Shown here: positions 23,114 through 35,547 of the stretch, one piece after another
How positions within the stretch are numbered: position 1 is the first letter of the stretch
Layout: each line of letters begins with the position of its first letter
Origin: Blepharisma japonicum
Taxonomy: Eukaryota; Ciliophora; Heterotrichea; Heterotrichida; Blepharismidae
Direction of reading: 5' to 3'
DNA length: 64,000 nucleotides
NCBI GenBank assembly: GCA_949751835.1
Contig: CATKHK010000059.1
Coordinates: forward strand, 242,150 to 306,149
Notes under the pieces: model-generated
Told to the model about the DNA's origin: nothing
Seen by the model: the letters and a program-made list of their open reading frames with translations, nothing else
Database searches by the model: none
Program-made: the position numbers and the translations under genes

Positions 23114-24460
23114 TTAAAAGTCTTCAGATTGATTTGATTTTTCTTTTAATTTGGTTTTAAATAAATTTTCTGTCTTAAAATATGCGTCTACAGACTGTGC
23201 AAGTGATTCTTTTAAACTATTCAAAAGTTCATCTTTATACTTCATATGTTTTTTTATTTCTTGGTTGATGATTTCTGCTGAATTTTTATTCAAAGCTACC
23301 CCTTCAAGAACATTACTTAACTGCTCTTCTTTTCTTCGAACTTGATTGTCGTATTCATCAGAATTTAAACTAATAGTCTGCTTATTTCCCATAATATTGC
23401 TTAGCTTTGATATTGAGAGTTCATAGCATTTATAAAGCTCGTTTCTTTCTGCCAGGGTTTCATTATATTTTTCTCTGAGAGCATTCCATTTTTCTTTTTT
23501 CACTTTTAGATCCTTTTGCAATAAATCAATTTTTTCTTTAGTCTCCCTTAGATCTTCTTTATTTTTTGCTCAGTCAGAAAGTCTTGTTTCAAGCAAAAAG
23601 AGCTCATACTTGATTTCTTTTAATGGCTTTTCAAGCTCAATATTACTTTGCTGAACTTTTTCTATTTCAGCAGCATTTTCATTGATATTCTTCTTTATTT
23701 GTAGAATTTCTTCTTTTTGTTTTTCTATTGCTTTTGCATTTTCAAGCTTAATTTCATCGAAATAATTTCTTAGAGCTTTTGAAGCATTTCCATGCTTTAT
23801 TATATGCTGTTTTTTAATTTCATTATATTTTTGCTCAGTTTCATAAATAGCAATTTTGAGTTTTCCTTCTAAATTATCTTTTAACTTGCTGTATTTAGTT
23901 TTATAAGATTTCTTTAAGTCAGCAATAATTTTTTCTAATTCAATTCTCAAGTGAGCAATAGAAATATCAGAGCTTTTCTCAATTGATTCTTTATTGATTT
24001 CATTAGACTCTTCAATAATTTCAGGAACATATTGAGTTTCTCGTATGATGCCTTCAATTCCATTCTTAAGTTTCTCCTCTTTATTGCAGTCAGGCAAAAA
24101 ATATTCATTTTCTTTATTGATTTCATCAAGCGTTTTCCTCTTTTCTAAGAACGTAATTTGGTTATAATAAGTCTGCAGTTCTATTTTATTCCTTTCTTGC
24201 ACTTGTATAAGCTCTTCTTTTACTTTTCTCGTTGAAATATCAAACGCTAAAATGCTTTCTTTCATCTCTTTTAGCTCATCTTTTATCCTCATTTTTTCAA
24301 CATGGTTGGCATTATTAATCTCCTTGACCTTCTTTAATTTCTGCTTCCACTCTTGGATTTCAATCTGAAGTGTGGGAATATCCATAAATGTAACTTCATA
24401 AGGGATATTTACTTTTAAGTGCTGATTTTTAGAAGAACTTCTTCTAGCTCTTGGCTTCAT
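23114..24460 (-). CDS. Long coiled-coil protein
   Basis: A 448-residue protein. The start is taken at Met 24460 (MKPRARRSSSKNQ), which is preceded by non-coding sequence shared with the HMG gene promoter. A TGA-Trp at 23570 links the two standard-code fragments. Almost everything after residue 30 is heptad-rich coiled coil (for example IEIQEWKQKLKKVKEINN and IRIELEKIIADLKKSYK-type runs) with no catalytic motif. It could belong to the axonemal or basal-body coiled-coil proteins, but no specific family is recognised. Its start is 53 bp from the divergent HMG-box gene. Confidence 0.75.
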
Positions 24461-24513
24461 ATTTAAAAATAACCTCTTCAAGCTCAAAAATCTAATTAAA
24501 ATAATATCTTGAA

Positions 24514-24930
24514 ATGGAACAAAAACGACCAAGAGGTAGACCGAGAAAACAAATAGAAGATCTTCCCTGTGAAGTCTTCAAAGTTTTGCCGCCAAGGAAA
24601 AACAAAAGTGCTTTAACTTTCTTCTTGATGGAGATGAAGCTAAAAAAGCAAGAAAGCAACCGTCAAATTAGCTATGATGAATTAATGAAAGAGCTAATGG
24701 ACAAATGGGCAGGTCTAAATACTAAAAATAAGATGATTTACACTGAAAAAGAGAAAAATGACCTTCAAAGATACCGTCGACAGACAAAAGAGTATAATGA
24801 ATTTGGTGTTTACTATGGCGATGATGGAAAGTTGGTACATCCGCCAAGATCTTTGAAGAGGAAAAGCTCCAATTCAAATTCTAGAGAAAATGTTAAAAGG
24901 AAAGCAGAAATTAAGTCTAATAAAGAGTAA
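24514..24930 (+). CDS. AT-hook plus HMG-box chromatin protein
   Basis: A 138-residue protein. Residues 4-12 (KRPRGRPRK) are a textbook AT-hook that inserts in the minor groove of AT-rich DNA. Residues about 26-95 form an HMG box: PPRKNKSALTFFLMEMK, LMDKWAGLNTKNK, and Y-x-E-K-E-K-x-D near residue 80. The C-terminus is basic and Ser/Asn-rich. Small proteins of this type bend or package DNA. No intron or TGA is present, and the stop is TAA. It is followed by 240 bp of very AT-rich spacer in which I see no gene. Confidence 0.85.
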   Translation: MEQKRPRGRPRKQIEDLPCEVFKVLPPRKNKSALTFFLMEMKLKKQESNRQISYDELMKELMDKWAGLNTKNKMIYTEKEKNDLQRYRRQTKEYNEFGVYYGDDGKLVHPPRSLKRKSSNSNSRENVKRKAEIKSNKE

Positions 24931-25170
24931 TTAAAGCTTCTATTAATACCGCCAAAAAATTGATTTTCTATTTTAGCATAATTTTTATAAATATTCTAAA
25001 TCGCTTTTAGATTATCTTTAATTATTAATTTATATAAAAAGTAAGATTTATGTATTGAAAAATAGAAAGGTATCTAATAATTAAATAATAAAAATATAAA
25101 TAATAATTTCAACGAACTATTAGTCCAAAGAATTAAACTTCTATTACTACTAGAAGCTTGAATAGCTAAT

Positions 25171-25956
25171 CTATTTGATTGGTTTATAGTAAATAGTCGT
25201 CACATACTTCTCCTTATACCTTTGGGTCGTTGTCAAGCCAATAACTCTTTCATTTGCCCTGATTCCTACATGATTCAATATAACATGAGATGGAATTGGC
25301 AGCTCATTAATCGGCAGATTATTTTCTCCAGCCAGCTCTCCATTCGTCAAATGTATCGGAGAGTTGCTTGGGACTGTATCTTTTTGTCTATAATCAAAAG
25401 AGGCCGAATGATTTGCAAGAACATAACAAAGATGCAATGGCAAAGGGTCAGGATCCATAGTGGTTAAATCAGCATAAAAATCCTGAGAGTATTTTTCTGG
25501 ATTTTTTGTATTCAAAGCACTATTTTCTTCCTCATTAATTGCATTAGTATCAATTCAATTGTTTACATTTCCCATAGGATCTCTTTTAATGGGCTGCTCA
25601 TGTGCAAATCTCCATTCTCCATCAACTAAAAATTTATAATCATAGATAGTATCTCTCTTAAGTAAAACGTCTATAGCAAACTCGTTCCCTCTTCTTTCCA
25701 TTTGAACCATTTCTCTTCAGTCATTAAATGCCCCTACAATTGAGACTTCTTGTCCTCCATTATTCCATTTAAATGTATAAGTGATGATATTAGGATCTCT
25801 AATAAAATTATCATTTTCTGTCAGAGACGATGCTAGCGAGCTTTCTCTGCTTGTGTCTTCTAAATTTAGCCGGTCTTCGGTTCTATCTTCTTCAAATCCA
25901 TGAATAAATGAATTGGTTTGGCTACTTTCCAGATGCCTGCTTGTCTGAGAACCCAT
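25171..25956 (-). CDS. PRKAB: AMPK/SNF1 beta subunit
   Basis: A 261-residue protein. The start MGSQTS is a myristoylation signal like that of animal AMPK beta. A glycogen-binding CBM48 domain covers about residues 55-135 (FKWNNGGQEVSIVGAFNDW, whose W is TGA; then YDYKFLVDGEWRF). The ASC domain that binds the alpha and gamma subunits occupies the C-terminus (PLPLHLCYVLANH, VILNHVGI and the YVTTIYYKP end). A second TGA-Trp is at 25558. The protein scaffolds the energy-sensing kinase. The length is normal. The start lies 68 bp from the TPR gene stop on the same strand. Confidence 0.92.
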
Positions 25957-26024
25957 TTTAAAATTAAATAGAAGATATATATCTGATCAGGCTCAAAAAA
26001 TAGCCATTAATTCATAAAAGTAAT

Positions 26025-28694
26025 TTAAATATTGTGTCTAGCTTTAAAATCCTTAAATAGCTCATATTTCTTCGCCCATTCCGCCTGGCTTATTATAGGA
26101 TCAATTTCAGCTGCTACCGCTGCTGCTGCATCAATATTATTGAGTTGGCAAAGAATAATGAATTTAAGAAGAAGGGCTTTTACAGCAGACTTTTCTTTTA
26201 TTGCAATGGATTTTTCGAACTTCAACAATGAAAGGTAATCTTCAATCGCATAAAGTCCATCCATTAAATTAATTCCATGCATGGCAGCAATTTTCCCTAT
26301 TTTATATAAAAATATAGGGTCACTGCTGACAGCAAATTCTGTGCATTGCTCGTTATCTGAGTGAATAGGTTTCATAATTTCTTGTTGCCGTAAATCTTCA
26401 TTGTTAAAATCAAATTCTATCGATAAATTTTGAAATTTTTTGAATCCGCTAATATCCAGCTCGTCATTTTCTTGTAAATCTGGATTGCTTTCTAAAATTT
26501 CTTCTGGGTGAGGAGCATCTTCGCCAATTAATAAAGTTAGGAGCTCTTGGTTTCTTCTAAACGTGTTCTTTTTAGATTGATCTTTGAAAGACTGACTATA
26601 TGTTGGGGCAGAAATGCTGGCATAGGAGTTTCGTGAGCTTGAAAAAGAATAAACGCCAAGTGAGTTTCGAGGCAAGTTATTTGCTTCATCTAAATCTTGA
26701 TATGTAGAAGACTCTTGCAGTTTAAGAGTGAATGGAATATCGGCATATCGGGTTACTGGAAATATTTTAGCCAGGGCTTTTAAGATTCTTAAAGCTCGCT
26801 CAAGCTCGTTGTTTTTTACCAGTATTTTTGCAAATATAATATTAGCTTTAACTCAAGTTGTGCATGGCAGCTGACTATTCATACACTTTGCAACCATTTC
26901 TTTACCATATGTTCTCATTGAAAGATAATCTTCGCTTAATTTGAGAAATTTAAGTAGCTCAAAATAAGGTGCTATTCTAGTACTTGCCATATATGCAGAC
27001 GATTCTAATTCCCTGATTGCTTCTTCTTTGTGTCCTTCAGTCCAAAGAATTTTCGCTTGCAATACTTCTCCAGAGAGTTTATTTAATCCTTTGATTTTAT
27101 TGCATAAACGTTTGCATTTATCAATATTTTTCAAAAAAGATCCATTTTGCAGGATTTCTTCAACTTCTTTCAACGCTGATACACCTTCTGTTAAGCTTTT
27201 CATAGCGGTTTTTAAGTCATTGGATTTTTTTTGATCTGAGTTTTCTAAATATTTGTAGGATTGCTTCATGGCGCCATAAGCTTCCACGTGCTGCTTTGAA
27301 TTTAAGTAAGCTTTAGCAAGCCAATAATAAATGGGCCCATGCCAACATTTGTCACACTGTCTGATGCACTCTTCAAGAGTTCCAATTGCTAACCCATTAA
27401 GAGTTGGCTCTTCTGATTTTGTAGATAATCTGCCAATATGATATAAAAATATAGGAAACTCTGGATTTTCAATGTACTTTTGTTGTAATATTTTCAGAGC
27501 ATAATTAATTTTTCTCATTTTGAAGCATGACTTAGCATAATTTATGCATAATAGTGCAAAATATTCATTATCATCAGAGCCGCAAACCCTGATGAAAGCT
27601 TCACATGCAATGTCTTCTGACTGTTCATAGTCTTTTACGTTATAATAATAGTATTGTCAAAGCTTTATATATGCTTCTGGTCTATTTGGGCATTGAAATA
27701 TACATTCCCTTAGTGTGTCTCTCCCTTTAGCTTCTTGTCCTTCTTCGCTAAATAATATATCGCTCCAAGCTACATATCCATAATAATTATCAATTTCCCT
27801 AATTTTTGCTGCATAATATCTCGGGCTCTCAATTTCTCTTCCGATTTCAAGACAGTTTTTCAAAGATAATGTCATCAGACATCATAAAACATCTATTTCT
27901 CCAGGAAAACTTATGAGTTTCTCTATCAGTTGTGGGAATATCACAGAGAATTGTACAGCAGATCTTGATCCACAACACCACATTCCTACTTATATCTTAC
28001 GATTTCCAGATTGCACTGGCTTCTGAGAAATATTATCAATCTCAAGAACAGTTTTCATGTTCAACATAGCATATCATAAATTATATAGCTTGTCATTTGG
28101 AGAAATTTGTAATGCATCTTTTATATAAATCATTGCCAGTCCATATCTTCCTTCATAAGCATACAATCTACACATCCCGAAATAAGCTTCATGGGATTTT
28201 ATATTTTTAGTTAAAATTTCATTAAAGATAAGTTTGCATTCCTTGAGCTCGAAGTCAGGGATGATTGATTTTATCCCATTATTCCTTATGACAAATCATG
28301 ATAAGCAGGAGTTTTCCTCTGGTTTATGTCCTTCATCAAATTTCTCACTGAGTAATTCATCTTGGAAAAACCGCTTTTTCCTTTTGGAGTCCAATTGCTT
28401 GATGGTTCTTTCATTGATTTTTTCTGGAGAGAAATGAGAAGGTCTTGGAGTTTCATCAATTTTAAAGATGGGCCTCTCTATTTTTTGCTTCAAAAAAGAG
28501 TTTCTAGCTGAAATTTTTAATTGAGATTTGCAATAAAGTGCAAAAGTATCGTCATCAGCTCCAACAAGAGGGGATTCTTCAGGAAACTGGAAAAAATTGC
28601 TATTGATGCTTAAGCGGTCTGAAAAGAAAGGATTATGAGCATCAAATCCATTTGTTGCACTTTTTATAGCAATAGAAAATTTTGGAGTTTCCAT
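26025..28694 (-). CDS. TPR-repeat protein
   Basis: An 884-residue protein assembled in one frame from 28694 to 26025. It has several TGA-Trp codons (near 28296, 28080, 27887, 27657 and 26853) and a 15-nt intron at 27986-28000. After a disordered Ser/Phe-rich N-terminus of about 130 residues it is built of helix pairs typical of tetratricopeptide repeats, for example AYIKLWQYYYNVKDYEQSED, YYWLAKAYLNSKQHVEAYGA and ALRILKALAKIF. This is the pattern of APC/C subunits and of ciliary TPR proteins such as BBS8, but no subfamily signature is seen. The C-terminal 220 residues contain another helical block. Confidence 0.8.
27986..28000 (-). other. 15-nt intron
   Basis: Read on the minus strand: GTAAGATATAAGTAG. 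Its removal rejoins QSGN|RMWCC and deletes an in-frame TAA. A lies at -6. Confidence 0.82.
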
Positions 28695-29187
28695 GATGTG
28701 GGAGTTTCCAAAATGGTATAATAATGAAAAAGGAATTTATAATAGAGACAAATCAATAACCCGATGGATTGAAATTGGAATAAAAGATTTTAAGGCATTT
28801 TAGAGCTTAATTATAATAAATATAATTTTATCAATAAGTATTTATAGTTTAATTCTTAACCTCCTGCATAATTTGTGCAAGAGCTGTATTATGTTTTAAT
28901 TTCCTACTTTTAATCACTGGTTTGACGATATATCTTATAGCTTTTATTTTTCTCCATAATCTTAAAACATACCGCCATGCATATATGGATTCATTATTTT
29001 TTCTTTTGAAGAAAAATAGATTGATCTCTAATTATTGATTTTTTTTAGCATTCAATACTAGAAAAATGATATTTATCGTTCAATTACATAATGTTCAAGA
29101 CAGCAAACCAAAAAATAATTTCTTAATCCTATTTACTATTAATTCCGCTTCTTATTTACTTATTTGAATAAATATAAATTTTTTACT
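28695..29187 (+). other. Spacer of about 490 bp with only doubtful open stretches
   Basis: AT-rich spacer between the TPR and the CEP350-like genes, which diverge from it. A 61-codon minus-strand stretch (28849-29031) is open and has codon use that looks partly coding (YAWRYVLRLWRKIK), but it has no start codon and no acceptable splice into one. It may be a relic. I see no tRNA or repeat. Confidence 0.5.
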
Positions 29188-32100
29188 ATGATAACTTCAG
29201 AACCTCATGAGATATTTAAATCATTTGGATCACAGCGCCCTCCTTCAGCGCCAGTTCTCGGACGAAAAATAACAAGTGAAGCAGTAGTTGCATCAAATCA
29301 AGAAAACGGGACTCGATACCCAATTCCAATTGTTATATCATCTGCAAAGCCAAAGCCAGCTAAAAAGCCAAAGGATAGATACCTAGCTGATATCTCAAAT
29401 AAGCCAATAAAAAGGACTCATGATTTAAAGCCCAGGTTCAAGTCAAAAACACCTGATCCAATGCAGCGCATTCAAAAAGCCCCAAGCACCAAATCAATTC
29501 AAAAGCCCACCACTGTAGTAAAAAAGTCTGCAGTGCCAAGACGTTCTTCTGTTACTCCTCAGCCTAGAATAAACGTTCACAAAGAAGTTCCTGATATAAA
29601 GCAAACCCCTATTCAAGAAGATCATGTGAAGTCAATCGACCACATAATTCAAAATTCTATCAAGAAACAAAAAGTCAATAGAGATTTAGCAGAAAAAAGG
29701 AAAAAGCAGCTGAATGAGAATAAAGAAAAAGCCAAAAAACAGCTTGAAAAGCTGAATCAAGAAACGAGAAAAGAAAATCAAGTGAAATTCAAGCAAAATA
29801 AATTTAAACCAAAGATCGCGTGAGGAGTAGATGAAAGAAGGCTTAATGGCAAAAATGATGAGAAGATTAGGAAGGAAAGCGAAGAGATAAGGAAGAGAAG
29901 AAGGGAAGAGATTGAAAGAACAAAAAGCACAGGAAGAGCAAGAATAGGGCTTGATGTGCTCTCTTCATTAGTACCAAATTATAGATTGCGCAGCCATAGC
30001 AACCATGAACATTCGTCAACGCCAGAAAAAAAGCATGTAAAAGAGCATAATCCTGAAATCCTTCTCTACATGAAGCAGCAAAAACGGTTGAGAAAAGAGC
30101 ATGAAAGGATAGAACTTGAAAGGCAAAGAGAAGAAGAAAATAGAAGACTTGAGCAACTAAAAAGACTAGAAGCCATCACCAAAAAGAAGCAAGGAAAATC
30201 AGCCAAAAAGAAAGCCAAGCCAAAGAAAAAGGTAAAATCTAAAAAAACATTAAAAACATATGAAGAGCCTCAGTGGGTTGATGAGAGTGAATCAAATATT
30301 CCTGAAGACGAAGAAGTTTTAGGCATAATGGAAGGAATGAGGCTCGAAGATCCATATGATTACAATCGAGAAGGCAGAGAATGCAAAGTCTTCGGGCACT
30401 TCTTAGAAGAGCCTAACCTAAATGGCAGAAGAAACTCTACACAAAAGGTTAATGATATCGTTGAAAAAAGGATAAAACCTGGACTTGACCTTCCAACAGG
30501 AAGCGTGACAATGCCAGCAATGGATGTTAATGATGATACTCCAGTTTTTATTGACTCAAGAGAAGAAGAAGAAAAATACAAAGACCTGTCAAGCTCAGAT
30601 ATTTCTAAAAGAAAAGATGGAATTAAGAAAAAACTTGCAGAGCTTAGGAGTAGAGTGGAAAAAGCAAGGGAATATGCAAGAGAAGACTCATCTGGTAGGT
30701 CAGCTTTAAATGAAGAAGAAAGGAAAAACGCAGCAATAAAAATTCAAGCATGGGTAAGAGGATGGCAAACAAGAGAAGCAATTAGACATTATTTAGAAGA
30801 AAACGAAGAAGACTCATATGAAGAAGAGTATGAAGAACACTCTGAAGATCACTATGAAGAACCCTCTGAAGATCATTATGAAGGGCCCCACTATGAAGAG
30901 CCATCTGAAGATCACTATGAAGGGCTTTATGAAGATCACTTTAAAGGAAATTATAAAGAGCATTTTGAAGAGCATTCTGAAGAACGAACCGAAGAGCATT
31001 ATGAAGAACACTCTGAAGAACATTCTGAGGAGCACCATTCTGAAGTTGAAGAAACAGATGAGTGGCTGTATAAACGACAATATGGAAGTGACAATGATAT
31101 ATCATACTATGAAGAAGAGGACGAAGAAGTCCAGAATATTTTAGGCAAAATTAAAAAGCCTAAACCTATTAATGTTGAATCTTGGGGAGAAGAAGAGTCA
31201 GAAAGGCTCGAAACAGATCCACAGTTCCAAAGGCTATCCCCAGTTCCAACAGGCCACCGAATTTCTTCACAAGAGCTAGAAAAGCGACTTGCTTCAGAAA
31301 GAAAAAATCTCGAGCTTGCTAAGAAAAAACAAAAAGAGATAGAAAGTATATTGAAAACCCAAATGCAATGGAGAGTCCAGCAGAAAGAAAACTTACTGAA
31401 ACTTAAGAAAAAAGACCTTCAAGACATGCAAAAAGTCGCAGAGAAGCTTGGGACAGAGTCAGGAGCTATGAAAATCTTCCAAGAAATTATTGATCGAAGA
31501 TATGCACATCTTGACCATTTATTTGATGAAAATATTGAAGCAGTGAAAGCTGCACTAGCAGAAAGAGTAGATAGTAATGATGAAGGGTCTCTTCTGAGAA
31601 CTTTTGAATTCCAAAAAGCCTTAGCCAGCCAGCTGATGGAAGACCAAACAAATATGAGATTTGACTCACAAAGCGAAGATATTGAAAAAATCATTAGCGG
31701 TATGATGGCTGCTCAGTCATCCAAAGAAACTGAAAATGAAGAAATTTGGCATGAAAACCTTGCTGAATCAAAAGGAGAAAGAAGTGTCCGGATAAGTGAG
31801 TTGGAAATAGAGAGCTCAAAAATAAGAGATGACTCAAAGTCTAACGAAAAAAGCTCACAAATAAACGTGAAAAATATCCCTTATATTCCAAGCCTCCCAA
31901 AGCATGATATTTCAGATAGTTTTATTGATCAGATAAAAGGCCTCGAAACTCCTTCAAATAATTCTTTTATTATTTCTCCTCAGCCTGATAGAGATGAAAT
32001 TTATATTGAATCCCCTTGTGAAGGAACGATAACCTCAGAAGAGCCACTTGTGGAGGACCCAAGGATTTCAACAGAGGCAGGAGACGAACCTTATCTAGAG

Positions 32101-33597
32101 TTCTCACATCCAGCTCAAATATCAACAATCCCCACAATCCCTGATGAGCCATCAATGCCAGAATTTGCAGCTTCTGAGAAATCTGAGTCAGAGTCGATGG
32201 CTTCTTTTCATAGTGAAATTTATATTGACTCTAAAAGGTCTTATGAAGATTTTGAGAGTGACCTTTATCATCTACAATTTAATGGCAATCAAGTTAGCTC
32301 TATTGAAAACAGCGAACAGCTTGATAGTGCATCTTCTGCATATAAAGAAGAGAAAAAAGAAAATATCGAAAACCAAGATTCGTTTGATGATATTCATAGT
32401 CCTCCTGCTGAAGCTTCGTCTTCACTTTTATCACTGGATCCAAACCCTCCTGAAGCATCTATTGATGATACCAGCAAGTCTTCTTCTGGCCGCGATATCC
32501 CAGACAGACCATTACCAGCAAATCCTAAAGGTAGCCCACAGAATTTTGACATTAAAGATGTCAACGAATTCGAGACAAGAATCAAAAAGTCTCCAGAAAT
32601 TCCAAAATTGCAAATTAATAAAACTTCATTTGAAAATGAGCAAAGTTCTTCAAGTTTCCAGAGTCCTGAGCCTTCTCCACAAAAATCTGATACTTCGATA
32701 CCTTTGGAAACTAAAGGAAAAAATAAAAACAAAAAATTTGATGAAGATCTATATGAATTGGATATTAGTACAGAATTTCTATTTGAGCCCGAAGATGTAG
32801 CAAATATTTCTGAAGCGCTGCTTAAGCAACTCTTATCAGAGGAAATTGCAAACGCAATAAAACCTGAAGTTCCGTTATTAAAAATAGTCAAAATTGACAG
32901 TCAGCCTTCTGAACCAGCAGTTGACACTGATGCAAAAGCAGTTGGCAGCTACCTCGAGAAACTTCTGACCTTAATTCATGATAATGCTGAAGACATCGAA
33001 TATTCTTTATCTACTCCTGTGCCTAACAGTCCAATGGAAATGCTCTCCAAAATGCAAGAAAATGAAATAGGAACAGCTGTGATCCCTGACATCCCTCCTC
33101 CAATCCTTAACATCGACATGTATTTAGAAATCGAAAAACAAATTTCCGACCGATCTCTTGACCCAGCAGTCCAAGAAGCCCAGCACATCCACAATAAAAT
33201 GATTTTTGACTCTTTCAACGAGAGTCTACAAAAGCACCGCATCTATGGTGAAACTGGAGAGCCACTACCTTGGAGCTTTGATATCCGTGCCATTCACCAC
33301 CAATACCCTAACATAAAAGAAATTTGTGAGAAATCCAAAGAAGAAGTTTTGCTTTGGAGTAGTATGCAAGCAGGAAAAGTCCCTATTTTAGAAAGCAATA
33401 AGAGTTCTGGAAACATTGATGAAGAAATGCTTCAAAATATAAGGGAAGATAAATTAGCCAGTATGCTTGCATTAGAAGTGGTAGAGCGAGACCATCAGTG
33501 GGTGAATTATGAATTCGAAGAAAATCAGGTGAAGCTTGATATTGCTGATATGGTGCTTGAACATTTGGTCACAGAAGTGATCACTATACTTGAATAA
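29188..33597 (+). CDS. Giant IQ- and acidic-repeat protein, CEP350/TRM-like C-terminus
   Basis: A 1469-residue protein. ATG at 29188 is preferred over the TTG upstream in the same frame; TGA at 29821-29823 is Trp. The N-terminal third is basic with Lys-rich helices. An IQ motif (AAIKIQAWVRGWQTREAI) lies at about residue 516. It is followed by a repetitive Glu/Asp/His/Tyr-rich region (about 540-620), a coiled coil (about 690-790), then a long Ser/Pro/Glu-rich disordered part. The last 110 residues, ending with ERDHQWVNYEFEEN and HLVTEVITIL, resemble the C-terminal domain (DUF4378 type) of CEP350 and plant TRM proteins. Those proteins bind centrosomes and microtubules. The assignment is tentative. 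Confidence 0.72.
30808..31050 (+). repeat. In-gene acidic repeat, SEDHYEE-type
   Basis: About 80 codons made of variants of EHSEDHYEE, PSEDHYEG and EHSEEH units. The unit length varies, so it looks like a slippage-prone repeat with a codon bias for GAA, GAT, CAC and TAT. Confidence 0.8.
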
Positions 33598-33632
33598 TTT
33601 AACACAAGTAATGATTTTATAAATTCAAATAA

Positions 33633-34682
33633 ATGGAACTCGTCAAAAAAGATATTTCTGGCTATGACCTGACTCGACCTTCTCTTGAGGAAATTGCAAA
33701 TAATACAGCAAAAACAAAGCAAGCACTTGAGCAAACATTAAATGGGACAATTATTGCTGCAAAGGTAGGGGGTGAACCTTTGAGAAAAACGCAAGATCCT
33801 TATTATGTGAAGCATACAGGTCTAGATGGCCAAGAAAGGATTATCCGTATGCATGAGCAGCAAACTGATCCTATGGAATGTGTTAAGTTTTCACACCGCA
33901 GAGTTCCTCGTGGTCAAGTAGATGATCACGTTAGAATTGAAAGATCTCCGCCTAGGCAAATCACTTCAAAAGACCAAAAAGACTGAAAAATCCCTCCTTG
34001 TATATCAAACTGGAAAAACTCAAAAGGTTACACAATTCCAATCGAAATGCGTCTTTCAGCAGATGGGAGGTATTTAAGGGACACAACCATATCTGAAAGA
34101 TTTCCCAAGCACTCTGAAACTCTTTTCCAAGCTGAAAGAAATGCTAGAGAAGAAGTCTCAGCGAGGGAAGCGATTCAGAAAAAACTTGCTCTAAAAGAAA
34201 GCTTAAAAAAAGAAAATCAAATGAGAGAGTTGGCTGCACAAGCCAGAGCTGAGAGAAATAGCTTAGTGAAGACTGAGCAGCCAAAGAAAAGAGAACGTTC
34301 TTCAAGTGTAGAGGAAAGGGAAAAAATAAGATTCGAAAGAAGCAGAGAAATTGAAAGAGACAGAAGGATTGAACATGCTGGACGAAAAGTGCAGAAAAGG
34401 GATAGAGATATGGAAAGAGATATAAGCGAAAAAATTGCATTGGGCCAAGCGCAGCCAACTAAAAGCAAACTTCTTGATGAAAGGCTCTTTAATCAAAATG
34501 AAGGGGTAGATGCTGGATTTGGATCAGAAGATGAATATAATGTGTATGATAAGCCTTTGTTTAATGATAGATCTGGGGCAAATATTTATCGTAATATCAA
34601 AGGAGATCGAGAAGAAGGCGATGTAGCACTACCCAAAGGAAGATCAAATCCTGTTCAGTTTGAAAGAGTTCGAGAAGAATAA
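33633..34682 (+). CDS. SNW1: SNW domain splicing/transcription factor, short form
   Basis: A 349-residue SKIP/Prp45 homologue. The conserved SNW block is clear: YDLTRPSLEEIAN, RIIRMHEQQTDPME, WKIPPCISNWKNSKGYTIP (the first W is TGA) and EMRLSADGRYL. It continues with the AREEVSAREAIQKK helix, a charged helix, then LFNQNEGVDAGFGSEDEYNVYDKPLF as in the family C-terminus. The protein works in the spliceosome and as a transcription co-factor. Human SNW1 has 536 residues; here the roughly 170 residues before YDLTRP are absent, and only 35 bp separate the start from the previous stop, so the N-terminus is truly missing or lies elsewhere. Confidence 0.9.
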
Positions 34683-34914
34683 AATTTTTAGAATAATTAT
34701 ACTAGCGATGAATAAATAATTTTAAAATTTACGTATCTTAGCTTTGAATATAAATCTGAGCGCTGAAAATTATGTCTCAATATCATGAAACTAATTTCTA
34801 AATATAATTTTTGTATAACCTGTTTGAGGCTTATACAATAAATTTATCGGCAAACAATTGCCATTATTAGCTTGCATTCTTACATATTTCATAATTTAAA
34901 GATAACTAGTAAAT

Positions 34915-35547
34915 ATGTTTCAGAATTACTCAACTACATCGACGAATTCTAATCAGGAGCAAAATAAAGAATGGTCGAGCTGAATAAAGAATTGGTTTAC
35001 AAACAAAGAGAACAAAAATGAAGAAACTGGCCTATTAGGTAATATAGCGCAAGCTATCAAAAATAAAGCATCAGAAAGTGTTGCAATATTTCAAACAGCT
35101 GAAGATCGAGCTGTGAGGATTAGAAAATCATTAATTTGCCTTATAATTGCAGTTATTCTACTATTCGGATCATTATCATTTTTACCTACATTTATTTTAT
35201 TCCCAAAGAATTTTGCCATACTTTTTAGTGCTGGCTCTCTTTTTATTCATGCTGCACTTAGCTTTACAAAGCCAACATTTTTAGCTTATTTTAAAGAGTT
35301 ATTTACAGGAAAAGAAAATACAATTGTTTCATGTGTATATTTTAGTTCTATTACTTGCACTCTTTTTGCAGCATTAATCTTAGGAGATTATGTTATAGTC
35401 ATATTTTCCACAGTTTTTCAAATTTTAGGGCTTGGCTGATATATTTCAAATATGTTTCCAGGAGGTTACACAGGCTTTTTAAACTTGATCAAATATGGTT
35501 TCAAAATGTGTCCTTGCTTCTCTGGTGAAACACTTTTGCCTATCTAA
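34915..35547 (+). CDS. SFT2: SFT2-like Golgi membrane protein
   Basis: A 210-residue protein. A soluble N-terminal part with a TGA-Trp pair region (EWSSWIKNWF) precedes four hydrophobic segments. The family hallmarks are a basic stretch before the first segment, SFLPTFILFPKNFAILFSAGS, and a Gly/Trp-containing last segment. TGA-Trp codons are at 34978 and 35437. SFT2 proteins aid fusion of endosome-derived vesicles with the Golgi. The length and four-segment layout match. The start was set by the first ATG of the frame, 232 bp after the SNW1 stop. Confidence 0.85.

Noticed and set aside
24461-24532. N-terminal extension of the coiled-coil gene to 24532
   Set aside because: It has no ATG, would overlap the HMG-box gene and reads like spacer; Met at 24460 is better.
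28693-28803. 36-codon plus-strand frame beginning MMWEFPKW
   Set aside because: It overlaps the divergent start of the TPR gene and has no homology or upstream room; probably chance.
29164-29187. TTG start upstream of the CEP350-like gene
   Set aside because: The first ATG is at 29188.
30814-31144. Lys- and Ile-rich frames on both strands over the acidic repeat
   Set aside because: They are out-of-frame readings of the repeat in the CEP350-like gene.
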